Assembly (NCBI RefSeq): GCF_014206815.1
Contig: NZ_JACHNP010000001.1
Span: forward strand, 2,446,456 to 2,510,455
Direction: 5' to 3'
DNA length: 64,000 nt
DNA from: Xanthomonas sp. F10
GTDB lineage: Bacteria > Pseudomonadota > Gammaproteobacteria > Xanthomonadales > Xanthomonadaceae
Both the position numbers and the translations under genes were made by a program. Position 1 is the stretch's first letter; every line of letters starts with the position of its first letter. Shown here one piece after another: positions 45,970-58,485 of this stretch. Under the pieces are notes generated by a model. That model made no database searches. It was not told the origin of the DNA and saw only the letters and a list, made by a program, of their open reading frames with translations.

Positions 45970-46728
45970 CTAGGTGTCCGCCGCCTCGTCCAACGCATAC
46001 CGCTTTTGGCAATACTCGCAGAAGAACGCACGCCGCTGCGCCTTGCCGAGTTGCTTGCGATAAGTGAGCAGATGGCCGTCGCGCGGGCAGACCGTCTTGG
46101 TGTGCACCTGATAGTGCTTCTTCAGTTCGTAGGCTTTCTTCCAGCGGTAGAAATCGAAGCTGTACTCGCGCGCCTGCGTCACCAGCTCGCCCAGCTTGCG
46201 CGGTGGCAACGCACCGATCTCGCTCTCCGGATGCACACGGATCCGGTGCAGCACCTCGTTCTTGATGATGTTGCCGACCCCGGCGAACACGTCCTGATCG
46301 AGCAAGGCATCGGCGGCGAGCGTCCGCGGCCGCAGCCGCAACTTGCGCCGCGCTTGCGCCGCATCCCAATCGGGATTCATCACGTCCGCCGTCCAGTCGT
46401 AGGCCGCATCCAGCGGACCGTCGATGAACTTGATCGAACACGCGTAGAAGTTCAGCTCCTCGCCCTTGGCGAAGCCCAGACTCAAGCGCGCCGGCGCGTC
46501 CTTGCGCGCATTGATCCGGTAGCTGCCGAACAACAGGAAATGGATGCGCACACTGAACGCATCGAACTCGATCAGGAAGTGCTTGCCCCAGCTGCGCAGC
46601 GACAGGATCTTGCGCCCGCGCATCCGCTCCAGGTCCAGCTTGCTGTTGCCGGAGACTCGCAACACCTTGCGACCCGCAAACGCGGCGGCTTCTTCCTTGA
46701 GGATGACGATCGAAGGACCTTCGGGCAT
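45970..46728 (-). CDS. Fpg/Nei-family DNA glycosylase (endonuclease VIII-like)
   Basis: Base-excision repair enzyme acting on oxidised bases, with AP-lyase activity. The 252-residue product begins MPEGPSIVIL, giving the catalytic Pro after Met removal and the catalytic Glu. The H2TH region (DALLDQDVFAGVGNIIKNEV) and a C-terminal zinc-finger-like end follow. The finger reads CPRDGH...FFCEYCQKRY, so one canonical Cys is replaced and it may be a three-Cys/one-His variant. Start ATG 46728 is fixed by the need for Pro at position 2; the frame extends upstream. Confidence 0.9.
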   Translation of the reverse strand: MPEGPSIVILKEEAAAFAGRKVLRVSGNSKLDLERMRGRKILSLRSWGKHFLIEFDAFSVRIHFLLFGSYRINARKDAPARLSLGFAKGEELNFYACSIKFIDGPLDAAYDWTADVMNPDWDAAQARRKLRLRPRTLAADALLDQDVFAGVGNIIKNEVLHRIRVHPESEIGALPPRKLGELVTQAREYSFDFYRWKKAYELKKHYQVHTKTVCPRDGHLLTYRKQLGKAQRRAFFCEYCQKRYALDEAADT

Positions 46729-46834
46729 GGCCCCAGTATCGAGCGATGCCGTGAGCGGATCGTGAGCCGATCGCATCCTGGTGCGTCATCGCTCGCTGAC
46801 TCTACCCAGAATCCAGGCCTCCGGCCAGGGCCCG

Positions 46835-46873
46835 TTGACAGGGAAACGAGCAAGCGTACAATTTATTGTACAA
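46835..46873 (+). promoter_or_regulatory. yefM-yoeB promoter and operator
   Basis: TTGACA (46835-46840), a 16-base spacer and TACAAT (46857-46862) form a near-perfect sigma-70 promoter. GTACAA-TTTA-TTGTAC (46856-46871) covers the -10 box and contains the TGTACA core recognised by YefM-type repressors, so antitoxin binding would block transcription. Confidence 0.85.
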
Positions 46874-46885
46874 CTCGGAGCCATT

Positions 46886-47137
46886 ATGGACACCATCACC
46901 TACAGCGCCGCACGTGCCGCTCTTGCGGACACCATGGACCGCGTGGTCAACAACCACGAGCCGGTGATCATCACGCGCAGCCGCGAGCAAGCCGTGGTCA
47001 TGCTGTCGCTGGAGGACTACAAGGCGATGGAGGAAACCGCCTATCTGCTGCGCAGTCCGAAGAACGCGCAGCGCCTGCTGGAATCCATCGCCCAACTCGA
47101 ATCCGGTCGCGGCAAGGCACGGGAACTGAGCGAGTGA
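46886..47137 (+). CDS. yefM: YefM antitoxin (Phd/YefM family)
   Basis: Antitoxin that neutralises YoeB and represses its own operon. The 83-residue product is the usual YefM length. The N-terminal DNA-binding and dimerisation part reads TYSAARAALADTMDRVVNNH, then PVIITRSREQAVVMLSLEDY, with a flexible acidic C-terminus (AQLESGRGKARELSE) expected to bind toxin. Start at 46886 follows the promoter; the longer open frame would begin upstream of it. The stop overlaps the toxin GTG by four bases. Confidence 0.95.
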   Translation: MDTITYSAARAALADTMDRVVNNHEPVIITRSREQAVVMLSLEDYKAMEETAYLLRSPKNAQRLLESIAQLESGRGKARELSE

Positions 47138-47391
47138 CGCTGCAGTTCTCAGACAACGCTTGGGAGGATTATCTCTACTGGCAACAGGCCGACAAAAAGA
47201 TGCTCAAGCGCATCAACGACCTGATCAAGGCCATTCAACGCGATCCCTTCCAGGGCATCGGCAAACCCGAACCGCTACGCCATGCACTTGCAGGCTACTG
47301 GTCGCGACGCATCAACGACGAACACCGGATCGTCTATAAGGTCGAGCATGGCGTCCTGCTGATTGCACAGGTCCGATATCACTACGTGTAA
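47134..47391 (+). CDS. yoeB: YoeB toxin, ribosome-dependent mRNA endonuclease (GTG start)
   Basis: RelE-fold toxin that cleaves mRNA in the ribosomal A site when YefM is degraded. The 85-residue product (GTG start in GTGA overlap with yefM) closely follows E. coli YoeB: DNAWEDYLYWQQADKK, GKPEPLRHALAGYWSRRI, HRIVYKV, RYHYV. Catalytic residues Glu46, Arg65, His83 and Tyr84 are all in place, so it should be active. An ATG-only gene search misses it. Confidence 0.95.
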   Translation: MTLQFSDNAWEDYLYWQQADKKMLKRINDLIKAIQRDPFQGIGKPEPLRHALAGYWSRRINDEHRIVYKVEHGVLLIAQVRYHYV

Positions 47392-47448
47392 CTTCAATGC
47401 CTGTGTGAGGCACGCAATTCCTGATAGAACTCCATCTCGCAACTACGA

Positions 47449-47475
47449 AAAAAGCCGGCACTAGGCCGGCTTTTT
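47449..47475. terminator. bidirectional terminator between yoeB and tRNA-Val
   Basis: AAAAAGCCGG / CCGGCTTTTT, ten pairs with a seven-base loop and A/T runs on both flanks, serves yefM-yoeB on the plus strand and the tRNA on the minus strand. Confidence 0.85.
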
Positions 47476-47493
47476 CGTTAACGCTCAAATTCG

Positions 47494-47568
47494 TGGTGGG
47501 CGGTGCAGGGTTCGAACCTGCGACCCTTGCCGTGTGAAGGCAATGCTCTACCGCTGAGCTAACCGCCC
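47494..47568 (-). tRNA. tRNA-Val(CAC)
   Basis: A full cloverleaf is visible on the minus strand: acceptor GGGCGGT/ACCGCCC, D stem GCTC/GAGC, anticodon stem TTGCC/GGCAA with loop TTCACAC (anticodon CAC, reading GTG), T stem GCAGG/CCTGC with loop TTCGAAC, discriminator A and an encoded CCA (47494-47496). No integrase or attachment-site duplication is seen nearby. Confidence 0.95.
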
Positions 47569-47655
47569 GTGTCGCGAGCCGCACATTATAGGGCTGTGGC
47601 GCGCGGCGTCAATGGGTCCTGTCGAGGTCGGTGGCGCGACGTCGCCGCGCAGCCG

Positions 47656-48005
47656 CTACATGGTCTGGGTGGGCTTGTCGGCGTTGAGGATGCCGGCCAG
47701 CTGGGTCTCGATCTTGGTGCGGATGGTCTCGCCTTCGCTGTTGTCGGGCAGCTGCACGCCGATGCCGGCGGCGCGGTTGCCCTGGGCGCCGACCGGGGTC
47801 ACCCAGATCACCTTGCCGGCCACCGGCAGGCGCTCGCTGGAATCGGGCAGGGTCAGCAGCAGGAACACTTCGTCGCCGAGGAAGTAGCGCTTGGGGGTGG
47901 GCACGAAGATGCCGCCGTTCTTCACGAACGGCATGTAGGCGTTGTACAGCGCCGCCTTGTCCTTCACCGCCAGCGACAGGATGCCCTGGCGTCCGCTCAT
48001 CGCGC

Positions 48006-48009
<4 letters not shown>
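47656..48009 (-). CDS. pilZ: PilZ, type IV pilus assembly protein
   Basis: The 117-residue PilZ-domain protein is of the Xanthomonas type, required for type IV pilus biogenesis through contacts with the PilB ATPase and FimX rather than direct c-di-GMP binding. Sequence runs GILSLAVKDKAALYNAYMPF, GGIFVPTPKRYFLGDEVFLL, AAGIGVQLP. The canonical RxxxR and full (D/N)xSxxG binding motifs are absent. ATG 48009 overlaps the holB stop (ATGA). It is last gene of the mltG-tmk-holB-pilZ unit. Confidence 0.93.
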
Positions 48010-50700
<2,691 letters not shown>

Positions 50701-50768
50701 CTCGAAACGACGTCAATGGCGTGCAGGATACCGCGCGGCCGGCGCCGCCCGGTATCGCGTCGCCCCGC

Positions 50769-52118
50769 TCACGGCTCCAGCGCGCGCAGCAGGCCGCGCG
50801 CCTTGGCCCGGGTCTCGTCGAGTTCGCGCGCCGGGTCCGAATCGAACACGATGCCGGCGCCGGTGCGGAAATGCACGTGCGCGCCGTCCACCTCGGCGGT
50901 ACGAATCAGGATGTTCAGGTCCATGTCGCCGTCGCGGTTGAGCCAGCCGAACGCGCCGGTGTAGGCGCCACGCGGGGTCTGCTCCAGCTCGGCGATGATC
51001 TGCATGCAGCGCACCTTGGGGCAGCCGGTGATGGTGCCGCCGGGGAAGGTGGCGCGGATCGTCTCGCCGGGCGTGGTGCCCGCGCGCAGCCGGCCGCGCA
51101 CGTTGCTGACGATGTGGTGCACGTGGGCGTAGCTCTCCACGGTCATCAGTTCGTCAACCTCGACGCTGCCCGGCGTGCAGATCCGCCCCAGGTCGTTGCG
51201 CTCCAGGTCGATCAGCATCACGTGCTCGGCGCGCTCCTTGGGATGCCCGACCAGTTCGCGGATGCGCGCTGCCTCGTCATCGCCCGGCGCGCGTGAGCGG
51301 GTGCCGGCGATCGGCCGGGTCTCGACCACGTCGCCGCGTACCGACACCAGCCGTTCCGGCGAGGAACTGACCACGGCACGGCCGTGGCCGACGAACAGGC
51401 CGGCGAACGGCGCCGGGTTGGCGCGGCGCAGCTGCGCGTACAGCGTGTCCGGCGCCAGCGGCGCGGCGAAGCGCGCCGACCAACGCCGCGACAGGTTGAC
51501 CTGGAACACGTCGCCGGCGCGCAGGTAGTCGAGGATGCGGCGCACGCCGTCGACGAAGCGCTGCGGCGGGTCTTCTTCGATGGCCAGCGGCGCCTGCCAG
51601 GCCGGCGCCGGCGCCGCCGCGGGCAGCGCCTGCAGATCGGCGAGCACGGCCTCCAGCAGCGCCGCATGCGCGGGCTCAGCCAGCGCCACGCAGTCGCCGC
51701 TTACATGGTCGCGCAGCAGTGCGGCAGGACAGCGCAAGGCCAGCGCCGCAGGCGTGGTCGCAGCGGAGGGCGGCAGTTGCAACACCGGCTCCACCTGCGC
51801 GGCCAGTTCGTAATCCAGCAGCAGCGCCCAGCCGCCGCGGAACGGCCAGCGCGGTTCGTCGCGTTCGCAGCGTTCGGCCTGCCAGCGCGCGTCCAGCGCA
51901 TCGAGGAAATCGCCGTCGACCGCCGCGCCCTCCAGCTCGCGAGTGACCCCATCGGGATCCAGCCGCAGGCCCTGCCCGTCGGCGACCAGCAACAGATCCC
52001 AGCGCCCCTGCGCCGTGCCCGACGCCGCCGATTCCAGCAACACCGGATACCGCTGCGGCGCCAGGCGATGCAGCGCCAGCAGATCGACCTCGGCCGGCAA
52101 GGGAACGGTACGCAGCAT
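50769..52118 (-). CDS. pabB: aminodeoxychorismate synthase component I
   Basis: Converts chorismate with ammonia to 4-amino-4-deoxychorismate on the folate route. The 449-residue chorismate-binding protein has FQVNLSRRWSARF, VSSSPERLVSV, ERNDLGRI, and FPGGTITGCPKVRCMQII. The PIKGT motif that holds the covalent-intermediate lysine in E. coli PabB reads PIAGT here (about residue 269), as in anthranilate synthase. Position between fabF and mltG, where many genomes have pabC, favours PabB. Start 52118 has a weak ribosome site; an upstream Met extension is low-complexity. Confidence 0.85.
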   Translation of the reverse strand: MLRTVPLPAEVDLLALHRLAPQRYPVLLESAASGTAQGRWDLLLVADGQGLRLDPDGVTRELEGAAVDGDFLDALDARWQAERCERDEPRWPFRGGWALLLDYELAAQVEPVLQLPPSAATTPAALALRCPAALLRDHVSGDCVALAEPAHAALLEAVLADLQALPAAAPAPAWQAPLAIEEDPPQRFVDGVRRILDYLRAGDVFQVNLSRRWSARFAAPLAPDTLYAQLRRANPAPFAGLFVGHGRAVVSSSPERLVSVRGDVVETRPIAGTRSRAPGDDEAARIRELVGHPKERAEHVMLIDLERNDLGRICTPGSVEVDELMTVESYAHVHHIVSNVRGRLRAGTTPGETIRATFPGGTITGCPKVRCMQIIAELEQTPRGAYTGAFGWLNRDGDMDLNILIRTAEVDGAHVHFRTGAGIVFDSDPARELDETRAKARGLLRALEP

Positions 52119-52256
52119 CGAAGATCCGCTGGAAGAATGAAAACGTGAGGCGGCAGAAGCGCCGCCAGGCGATGCGGCGCCGGAGAATCGCAGCGCAGAC
52201 ACGCCGCGCATCCGTGTCAGGGAGAAAAGCGCGACATCAATCAGGCGCCGGCGTTA

Positions 52257-52290
52257 CCCAATCCCGAATCCCGACTCCCGACTCCCAAGG
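52257..52290 (-). repeat. G-rich heptad tract 3' of fabF
   Basis: On the fabF sense strand, GGGAGTCGGGAGTCGGGATTCGGGATTGGG starts about 14 bases after the stop codon, giving five GGG runs at seven-base spacing. It is the same kind of tract as after hflC and the PilH-like gene. Nothing else is evident between fabF and pabB. Confidence 0.7.
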
Positions 52291-52303
52291 GGGCTACGCC
52301 CCC

Positions 52304-53539
<1,236 letters not shown>

Positions 53540-53578
53540 TGCGAAATCTCCTCACCGCGATGCGCGCGGCCTTGACGC

Positions 53579-53609
53579 TGTAAAAACACAGGGCCGCATG
53601 CGCGGCCCC
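53579..53609 (-). terminator. hairpin between acpP and fabF
   Basis: GGGCCGC-ATGC-GCGGCCC (seven pairs) is followed on the minus strand by TGTGTTTTT. Partial termination here would let acpP be made in excess of fabF. Confidence 0.65.
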
Positions 53610-53668
53610 ATGGGATTGTCACGCGCATCGGGCCCACGCAGGCGCCGATGGCGATCGAGGACGCAGCA

Positions 53669-53908
53669 TCAGCTCTTGACGTGCGCCTTGACGTAGTCGA
53701 TGGCCTGCTGCACCGAGGTGATCTTCTCGGCTTCTTCGTCCGGAATTTCGCACTCGAACTCTTCTTCCAGGGCCATCACCAGCTCGACGGTGTCCAGCGA
53801 GTCGGCACCCAGGTCATCGACGAACGATGCGTTGTTGGTGACTTCTTCTTCCTTGACGCCGAGCTGTTCGACGACGATTTTCTTGACGCGTTCTTCGATG
53901 GTGCTCAT
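53669..53908 (-). CDS. acpP: acyl carrier protein
   Basis: Carries growing acyl chains on a phosphopantetheine arm. The 79-residue acidic protein has the modification serine in [18 protein letters not shown] and the usual [18 protein letters not shown] start. Start 53908 is chosen for this family N-terminus; the frame extends further. It is flanked by fabG and fabF. Confidence 0.97.
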   Translation of the reverse strand: MSTIEERVKKIVVEQLGVKEEEVTNNASFVDDLGADSLDTVELVMALEEEFECEIPDEEAEKITSVQQAIDYVKAHVKS

Positions 53909-54109
53909 TGGGATATCGCTCCAGATGGAGTAGTGGTGGTTCGAGTTGAGGATCCCGCACATGGATGCGCGGTACTCCTGAGGGACTCACAAAACGCCAT
54001 CGGGCTGCGATGGCCGCGTTGGATAGTGTAGTGGAAACCGACTGGCCCTTGCAGCGCTGCACAAATGCCGGCCGATCAGCCACTTAGGCGCGTCCGCTGC
54101 GCCGCAGGC

Positions 54110-54853
54110 TCACGGCATGTACATCCCGCCGTTCACGTGCAGGGTTTCGCCGGTGATGTAGCCGGCGCCGGGGCCGGCCAGGAACGCCACCGCATGGGCG
54201 ATGTCCGACGGCTGGCCGAACTGCCCGAGTGCGATCTGCTGCATCAGCGCGGCGCGCTGCGCCTCCGGCAAGGCCTTGGTCATGTCGGTATCGATGAAGC
54301 CCGGCGCCACCACGTTGACGGTGATGCCGCGCGAACCGATCTCCTTGGCCATCGACTTGGAGAAGGCGATGATGCCGGCCTTGGCCGCGGCGTAGTTGGT
54401 CTGGCCCGGGTTGCCGGTCACGCCGACCACCGAGGCGATGTTGACGATGCGGCCCTTGCGCGCCTTCATCATGCCGCGCAGCACCGCCTTGGAGGTGCGG
54501 AACACGCTGGTCAGGTTGGTGTCGATGATCGCCTGCCAGTCGTCGTCCTTCATCCGCATCAACAGGTTGTCGCGGGTGATGCCGGCGTTGTTGACCAGGA
54601 TCGAGACCGGGCCGAATTCCTTGGCGATCGCCTCGATCAGCGCCTCGACCGCGGCGCCGTCGGTGACGTCCAGCGCACGGCCCTGGCCGCCGTGGCCGGC
54701 CAGGCGCGCGCCGATCGCCTGCGCGCCGGCGTCGGAGGTGGCGGTGCCGATGACGGTGGCGCCCTGCGCGGCCAGTTCGTCGGCGATGGCGGCGCCGATC
54801 CCGCGGCTGGCGCCGGTGACCAGCGCGATCTCGCCCTGCAATGGCTTGCTCAT
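54110..54853 (-). CDS. fabG: 3-oxoacyl-ACP reductase
   Basis: NADPH-dependent short-chain reductase of fatty-acid synthesis. The 247-residue product has TGASRGIGAAIADEL (cofactor loop), NNAGITRDNLLMRM, catalytic Ser in NIASVVG and the YAAAKAG Tyr-Lys pair, then VAPGFIDTDMTK. An AAGGAA ribosome site precedes 54853. It lies between fabD and acpP. Confidence 0.96.
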   Translation of the reverse strand: MSKPLQGEIALVTGASRGIGAAIADELAAQGATVIGTATSDAGAQAIGARLAGHGGQGRALDVTDGAAVEALIEAIAKEFGPVSILVNNAGITRDNLLMRMKDDDWQAIIDTNLTSVFRTSKAVLRGMMKARKGRIVNIASVVGVTGNPGQTNYAAAKAGIIAFSKSMAKEIGSRGITVNVVAPGFIDTDMTKALPEAQRAALMQQIALGQFGQPSDIAHAVAFLAGPGAGYITGETLHVNGGMYMP

Positions 54854-54944
54854 CTGCGTTTCCTTGGAGACGGACGGCGCGTGGCGCCGGGGAAGGAGAA
54901 GGAGGCCGGCGCGGGCGAAACACGCACCACGCGGCGACCGGCGA

Positions 54945-55889
54945 TCAGGAGGCCCAGGCCTCGCGCGCGCCGGCGAACTCGGCGGGCGTGCCCAGGGCGC
55001 GGCCGTCGAGCGACTTGTCGATGCGCTTGACCAGCCCGGTCAGCACCTTGCCCGGGCCGCACTCGGCCAGGCGGGTGGCGCCGCCGGCGGCCAGCGCCTG
55101 CACGCAGCCGGTCCAGCGCACCGGCAGGTACAACTGCTCGACCAGCGCCTGGCGGATCGCCTCGACGCCCTCGTGCACCTGCGCATCGGCGTTCTGCACC
55201 ACCGGCAGCTGCGGCGCCTGCCAGGCCAGCCCGCGCATCGCCTCGGCCAGGCGGTTGGCCGCCTCGCGCATCAGCGGGGTGTGCGAGGGCACGCTGACCG
55301 CCAGCTTCACCGCCTTGCGCACGCCACGCTCGGCCAGCAACGCCAGCGCGCGGTCGACCGCCGCGGCATCGCCGCCGATCACCACCTGCCCCGGCGAGTT
55401 GTAGTTGGCCGGCACCACCACCTGGCTGCCCGCGGCCTGCGCGCAGACCTCTTCGACCAGCGCGTCCTCGGCGCCGAGCACGGCGGCCATCGCGCCCACG
55501 CCGGCCGGCGCGGCGTCCTGCATCAGTTGCCCGCGCAGCCGCACCAGGTGCGCGCCGTCGTGCAGCGACAAGGCACCGGCGGCGACCAGCGCGCTGTACT
55601 CGCCCAGGCTGTGCCCGGCCAGCTGCGCCGGGCGCGCCCCGCCCTCGGCCAGCCACAGCCGCCACAGCGCCACGCTCGCGGCCAGCAGCGCCGGCTGGGT
55701 GTACTCGGTGCGGTTGAGCATCTCTTCCGGGCCGCCCTGGCTCAGCGCCCACAGGTCCACGCCGGCGCCCTCGGAGGCTTCGGCGAAGCTGTCGCGCAGC
55801 TGCGGATGCAATTCGGCCAGTTCGGCCAGCATGCCCAGCGATTGCGAACCCTGGCCGGGGAAGACGAAGGCGAGTGTGGAATCGGTCAC
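54945..55889 (-). CDS. fabD: malonyl-CoA:ACP transacylase (GTG start)
   Basis: Transfers malonyl groups from CoA to ACP. The 314-residue product has VFPGQGSQSLGM, the GHSLGEYSAL active-site serine, the Arg in VRLRGQLMQ and the VPSHTPLM histidine. No ATG fits the family start; a GTG at 55889 gives the conserved MTDSTLAFVFPGQGS with an AGGG-type ribosome site, so GTG initiation is proposed. Confidence 0.93.
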   Translation of the reverse strand: MTDSTLAFVFPGQGSQSLGMLAELAELHPQLRDSFAEASEGAGVDLWALSQGGPEEMLNRTEYTQPALLAASVALWRLWLAEGGARPAQLAGHSLGEYSALVAAGALSLHDGAHLVRLRGQLMQDAAPAGVGAMAAVLGAEDALVEEVCAQAAGSQVVVPANYNSPGQVVIGGDAAAVDRALALLAERGVRKAVKLAVSVPSHTPLMREAANRLAEAMRGLAWQAPQLPVVQNADAQVHEGVEAIRQALVEQLYLPVRWTGCVQALAAGGATRLAECGPGKVLTGLVKRIDKSLDGRALGTPAEFAGAREAWAS

Positions 55890-56231
55890 GCGGTTGGCCC
55901 TGCGAAAATCGAGCGGGGATGATACGGGCGAAACCGGCCGGGCGTCTGTACCCGGGCGTATGTGAAGACCTCCCGCGCTGCACGCCAGCGGGCGATCGCC
56001 CCGGGAGTCGCCCGCGCGGCGCATGCCCGGCGCGCGCTGTGGACGGCACGGTCGCCCCATGCAGACCGCGTTGCCACCGATGGCCAGCCGCATCGCCCTC
56101 GGCCACCCTGCAGCGACCTGCCGCACGTGCTGCGGCCGTTGCCGCAAACTGTCAGGTGCGTGCGCCGCACGTGCCACCACGCCCGCGCACCACGCCATGC
56201 CTTGCGCCACGAAGCAGCGCCGCTCGGCACG
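55890..56231. other. 342-bp gap between fabD and the kinase-like gene
   Basis: High-GC sequence with no convincing gene. ORFs on either strand lack ribosome sites and recognisable motifs, and no REP copy or strong terminator is seen. It interrupts an otherwise compact cluster, so a promoter for fabD-fabG may lie here, but I cannot point to one. Confidence 0.4.
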
Positions 56232-57020
56232 CTAGAGCAGCCACTGCAGCAGGTCGAGATCGCCGTCGCTGCACCAATCCGCCAGCACTGCCAGGGCCAC
56301 CCCCACGCGCGCCACGCTGGCGGCATGCAGCACCAGGATCGCGTGCGCCAGCGCGCGTGCCGACCGCCCGCAGCGCGCCGCAGCCCGCGCCAGCCGCTGC
56401 AGGCGTGTGGTCACCTGGTGGGTCTGGTCGCGCACCGGCGCACGCGCATCGCACAACGCGGCCCGCATCAGGCCGGCCAGCGCCTGCGGTCGGGTGTCGT
56501 AGTACTTGGCCACGCCGTAGCCGAACAGCAACCAATCGCGGGCCTGCGCCTGTTCCAGCGTCATCACTTCCAGCGGGTCTTCCTCGAAATCCAGGAAGCC
56601 CACGCAGGCGCCGTCGTAGGTCATGTTGCGCGGCAACGGCTGGCCCAGGTAGGCCCCCCGGCGATGTGCGGCAGCGATCGCCGCCACGGCGGCGGCGACC
56701 AAGGCGTCCAGCCGTCGCGGCGCGCACTGCGCCTGGCGCAGGCAGTGCGCCAGCGATTGCCCGTTGTCGCTGATGACCAGCGCGGCATGCCCGCCACCGA
56801 GCACGTCCGGCACATGCACCGCCTGCCCGCGCAACTCGGCCAGGCGCCGCGCCTCGACCTGCCGCGCACGCTCGCCACCATGGTGCGGCGGCGGCCGCAA
56901 GGGATGCAGATGCAGGCAACGCGCGACCAGGCGCAATGCCGCCAACGCCAGCCGCCGCGACTGCATGCCGTACTGTTTGAGCCAGACGCGCTGGCCGTCG
57001 ATGAGGATGGGCTCGGCCAT
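56232..57020 (-). CDS. kinase-fold (Kdo-kinase/RIO-like) protein between fabH and fabD
   Basis: The 262-residue protein reads as a protein-kinase-like fold. WLKQYG near residue 15 resembles the nucleotide-binding lysine strand; Glu56 lies in RQVEARRLAEL. A catalytic-loop-like GQPLPRNM (about 126-133) and a metal-site DFEEDP with Asp144 follow. The canonical catalytic Asp of HxD is absent: the loop has GQPLPRN where HGDLxxxN is usual. The C-terminal third is Ala/Leu-rich helix. The AAGGAG site before 57020 is strong. Its place inside the fab cluster suggests an envelope-related role. It could be a pseudokinase or an atypical lipid/LPS kinase; no function is asserted. Confidence 0.75.
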   Translation of the reverse strand: MAEPILIDGQRVWLKQYGMQSRRLALAALRLVARCLHLHPLRPPPHHGGERARQVEARRLAELRGQAVHVPDVLGGGHAALVISDNGQSLAHCLRQAQCAPRRLDALVAAAVAAIAAAHRRGAYLGQPLPRNMTYDGACVGFLDFEEDPLEVMTLEQAQARDWLLFGYGVAKYYDTRPQALAGLMRAALCDARAPVRDQTHQVTTRLQRLARAAARCGRSARALAHAILVLHAASVARVGVALAVLADWCSDGDLDLLQWLL

Positions 57021-57108
57021 CGCATCGCTCCTTGGATCGTGCGACGGCGCACCGTCATCGGTGTGCCGTCGCGTGCGCGGCGCCATCGGCGCCGCGCACA
57101 GGGGTCTC

Positions 57109-58092
57109 TCAGTAGCGCAGCAGCGCCGAGCCCCAGGTGAAGCCGCCGCCGAAGGCTTCCAGCAGCAGCAGTTGGCCGCGCTGCACGCGGCCCGAGCGCA
57201 CCGCCACGTCCAGCGCCATCGGCACCGAGGCGGAGGAGGTGTTGCCGTGGATGTCCACCGTGACCACCACCTGCTCCATCGGCAGGTCCAGACGCTTGGC
57301 GGTGGCTTCGATGATGCGCAGGTTGGCCTGGTGCGGGATCAGCCAGTCCAGGTCGTGCTTGTCCAGGCCGTTGGCCTCGAGGGTCTCGTCGACCACCGCG
57401 TCCAGCGCCTTGACCGCGTACTTGAATACTTCGCTGCCCTTCATCTGGATGCCGCCGGCGGCCGGGTCGCCGGTGCCGTCGCCCAGGCCGGTGGCGATGC
57501 CGACCGGATTCCACAGCAGTTCCTTCTTGCTGCCGTCGGCATGCAGATGGGTGCTGAGGATGCCGGTGTCGTCATCGGCGCGCAGGACCACCGCGCCGGC
57601 GCCGTCGCCGAACAGCACGCAGGTGGTGCGCTCGGTCCAGTCGACGATGCGGCTGAGGGTTTCGGTGCCGATCACCAGCACGGTCTTGGCATCGCCGCTG
57701 CGGATGAACTTGTCGGCCACGCTGAGCGCGTAGACGAAGCCGGAGCAGGCCGCGTTGACGTCCAGCGCCGGGCAGCCGACCACGCCGAGGCGGGCCTGGA
57801 TCAGGCAGGCGGTGGACGGGAAGATCAGATCCGGGGTGGTGGTGCCGACCACGATCATGTCGAGTTCGGCGGCATCGATGCCGGCCGCTTCGATCGCCTT
57901 CAGCGCGGCCTCGTAGCCCAGGTCGCCGGCGGTCTGGCCGGCCGCGGCGATGTGCCGCTCGCGGATGCCGGTACGGCTGCGGATCCATTCGTCGCTGGTG
58001 TCGACCATCTGCGACAGATCGTCGTTGGTCAACACCTTTTCAGGCAAATAGCTGCCGGTGCCCGCGATCCTGGAATAGATCCGCTTGCTCAT
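57109..58092 (-). CDS. fabH: 3-oxoacyl-ACP synthase III (FabH)
   Basis: Starts fatty-acid chains by condensing acetyl-CoA with malonyl-ACP. The 327-residue product has catalytic Cys ([11 protein letters not shown], about residue 113), His (PHQANLRI) and Asn (HGNTSSAS), plus the [13 protein letters not shown] start. An AGGAAC site precedes 58092. It lies directly after rpmF; plsX, which usually separates these two, is not present in this window. Confidence 0.96.
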   Translation of the reverse strand: MSKRIYSRIAGTGSYLPEKVLTNDDLSQMVDTSDEWIRSRTGIRERHIAAAGQTAGDLGYEAALKAIEAAGIDAAELDMIVVGTTTPDLIFPSTACLIQARLGVVGCPALDVNAACSGFVYALSVADKFIRSGDAKTVLVIGTETLSRIVDWTERTTCVLFGDGAGAVVLRADDDTGILSTHLHADGSKKELLWNPVGIATGLGDGTGDPAAGGIQMKGSEVFKYAVKALDAVVDETLEANGLDKHDLDWLIPHQANLRIIEATAKRLDLPMEQVVVTVDIHGNTSSASVPMALDVAVRSGRVQRGQLLLLEAFGGGFTWGSALLRY

Positions 58093-58189
58093 GCTGGTTC
58101 CTGTTGCCTGTTACGCAGGCCGCCCCGGTGCGGCGCGGCCTGTGAAGATGGGTGACTCCGTCCGCCGCAGCGCGGTGGACGGGCACGGA

Positions 58190-58384
58190 TCAATCTTCTT
58201 CGACCTGCGCGGTCTTGGTGGCGATCACCTTCTTGCCACGGTAGTAACCGTCGGCGGTGACGTGGTGGCGCAGGTGGATCTCGCCGCTGGTCGGATCGGT
58301 CGACAACTGCTTGGCGCTGAGGGCGTCGTGCGAACGGCGCTGGCCGCGGCGGGACGGGGTGACACGGGATTTCTGCACAGCCAT
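58190..58384 (-). CDS. rpmF: 50S ribosomal protein L32
   Basis: The 64-residue basic ribosomal protein has [20 protein letters not shown] and GYYRGKKVI, matching L32. The zinc-binding cysteines of some L32 types are absent (C-minus form). A GGAG site lies before the ATG. It follows the yceD gene, the common L32 context. Confidence 0.97.
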   Translation of the reverse strand: MAVQKSRVTPSRRGQRRSHDALSAKQLSTDPTSGEIHLRHHVTADGYYRGKKVIATKTAQVEED

Positions 58385-58485
58385 GGGATTGCTCCAAACT
58401 CGGTTCGTTTACATCTGTCGTCATTACGTCGCGCAGGACGCGCGCGTCCGGCAACAACCTCAGGCAGCGGCAGGCGGACCGACCG

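Noticed and set aside
46781..46885. Longer yefM starting at 46781
   Set aside because: It would begin upstream of the clear promoter and operator; 46886 gives the standard 83-residue antitoxin.
47494..47568. tRNA-Val as a genomic island attachment site
   Set aside because: No integrase gene, no direct repeat of the tRNA 3' end and core genes on both sides.
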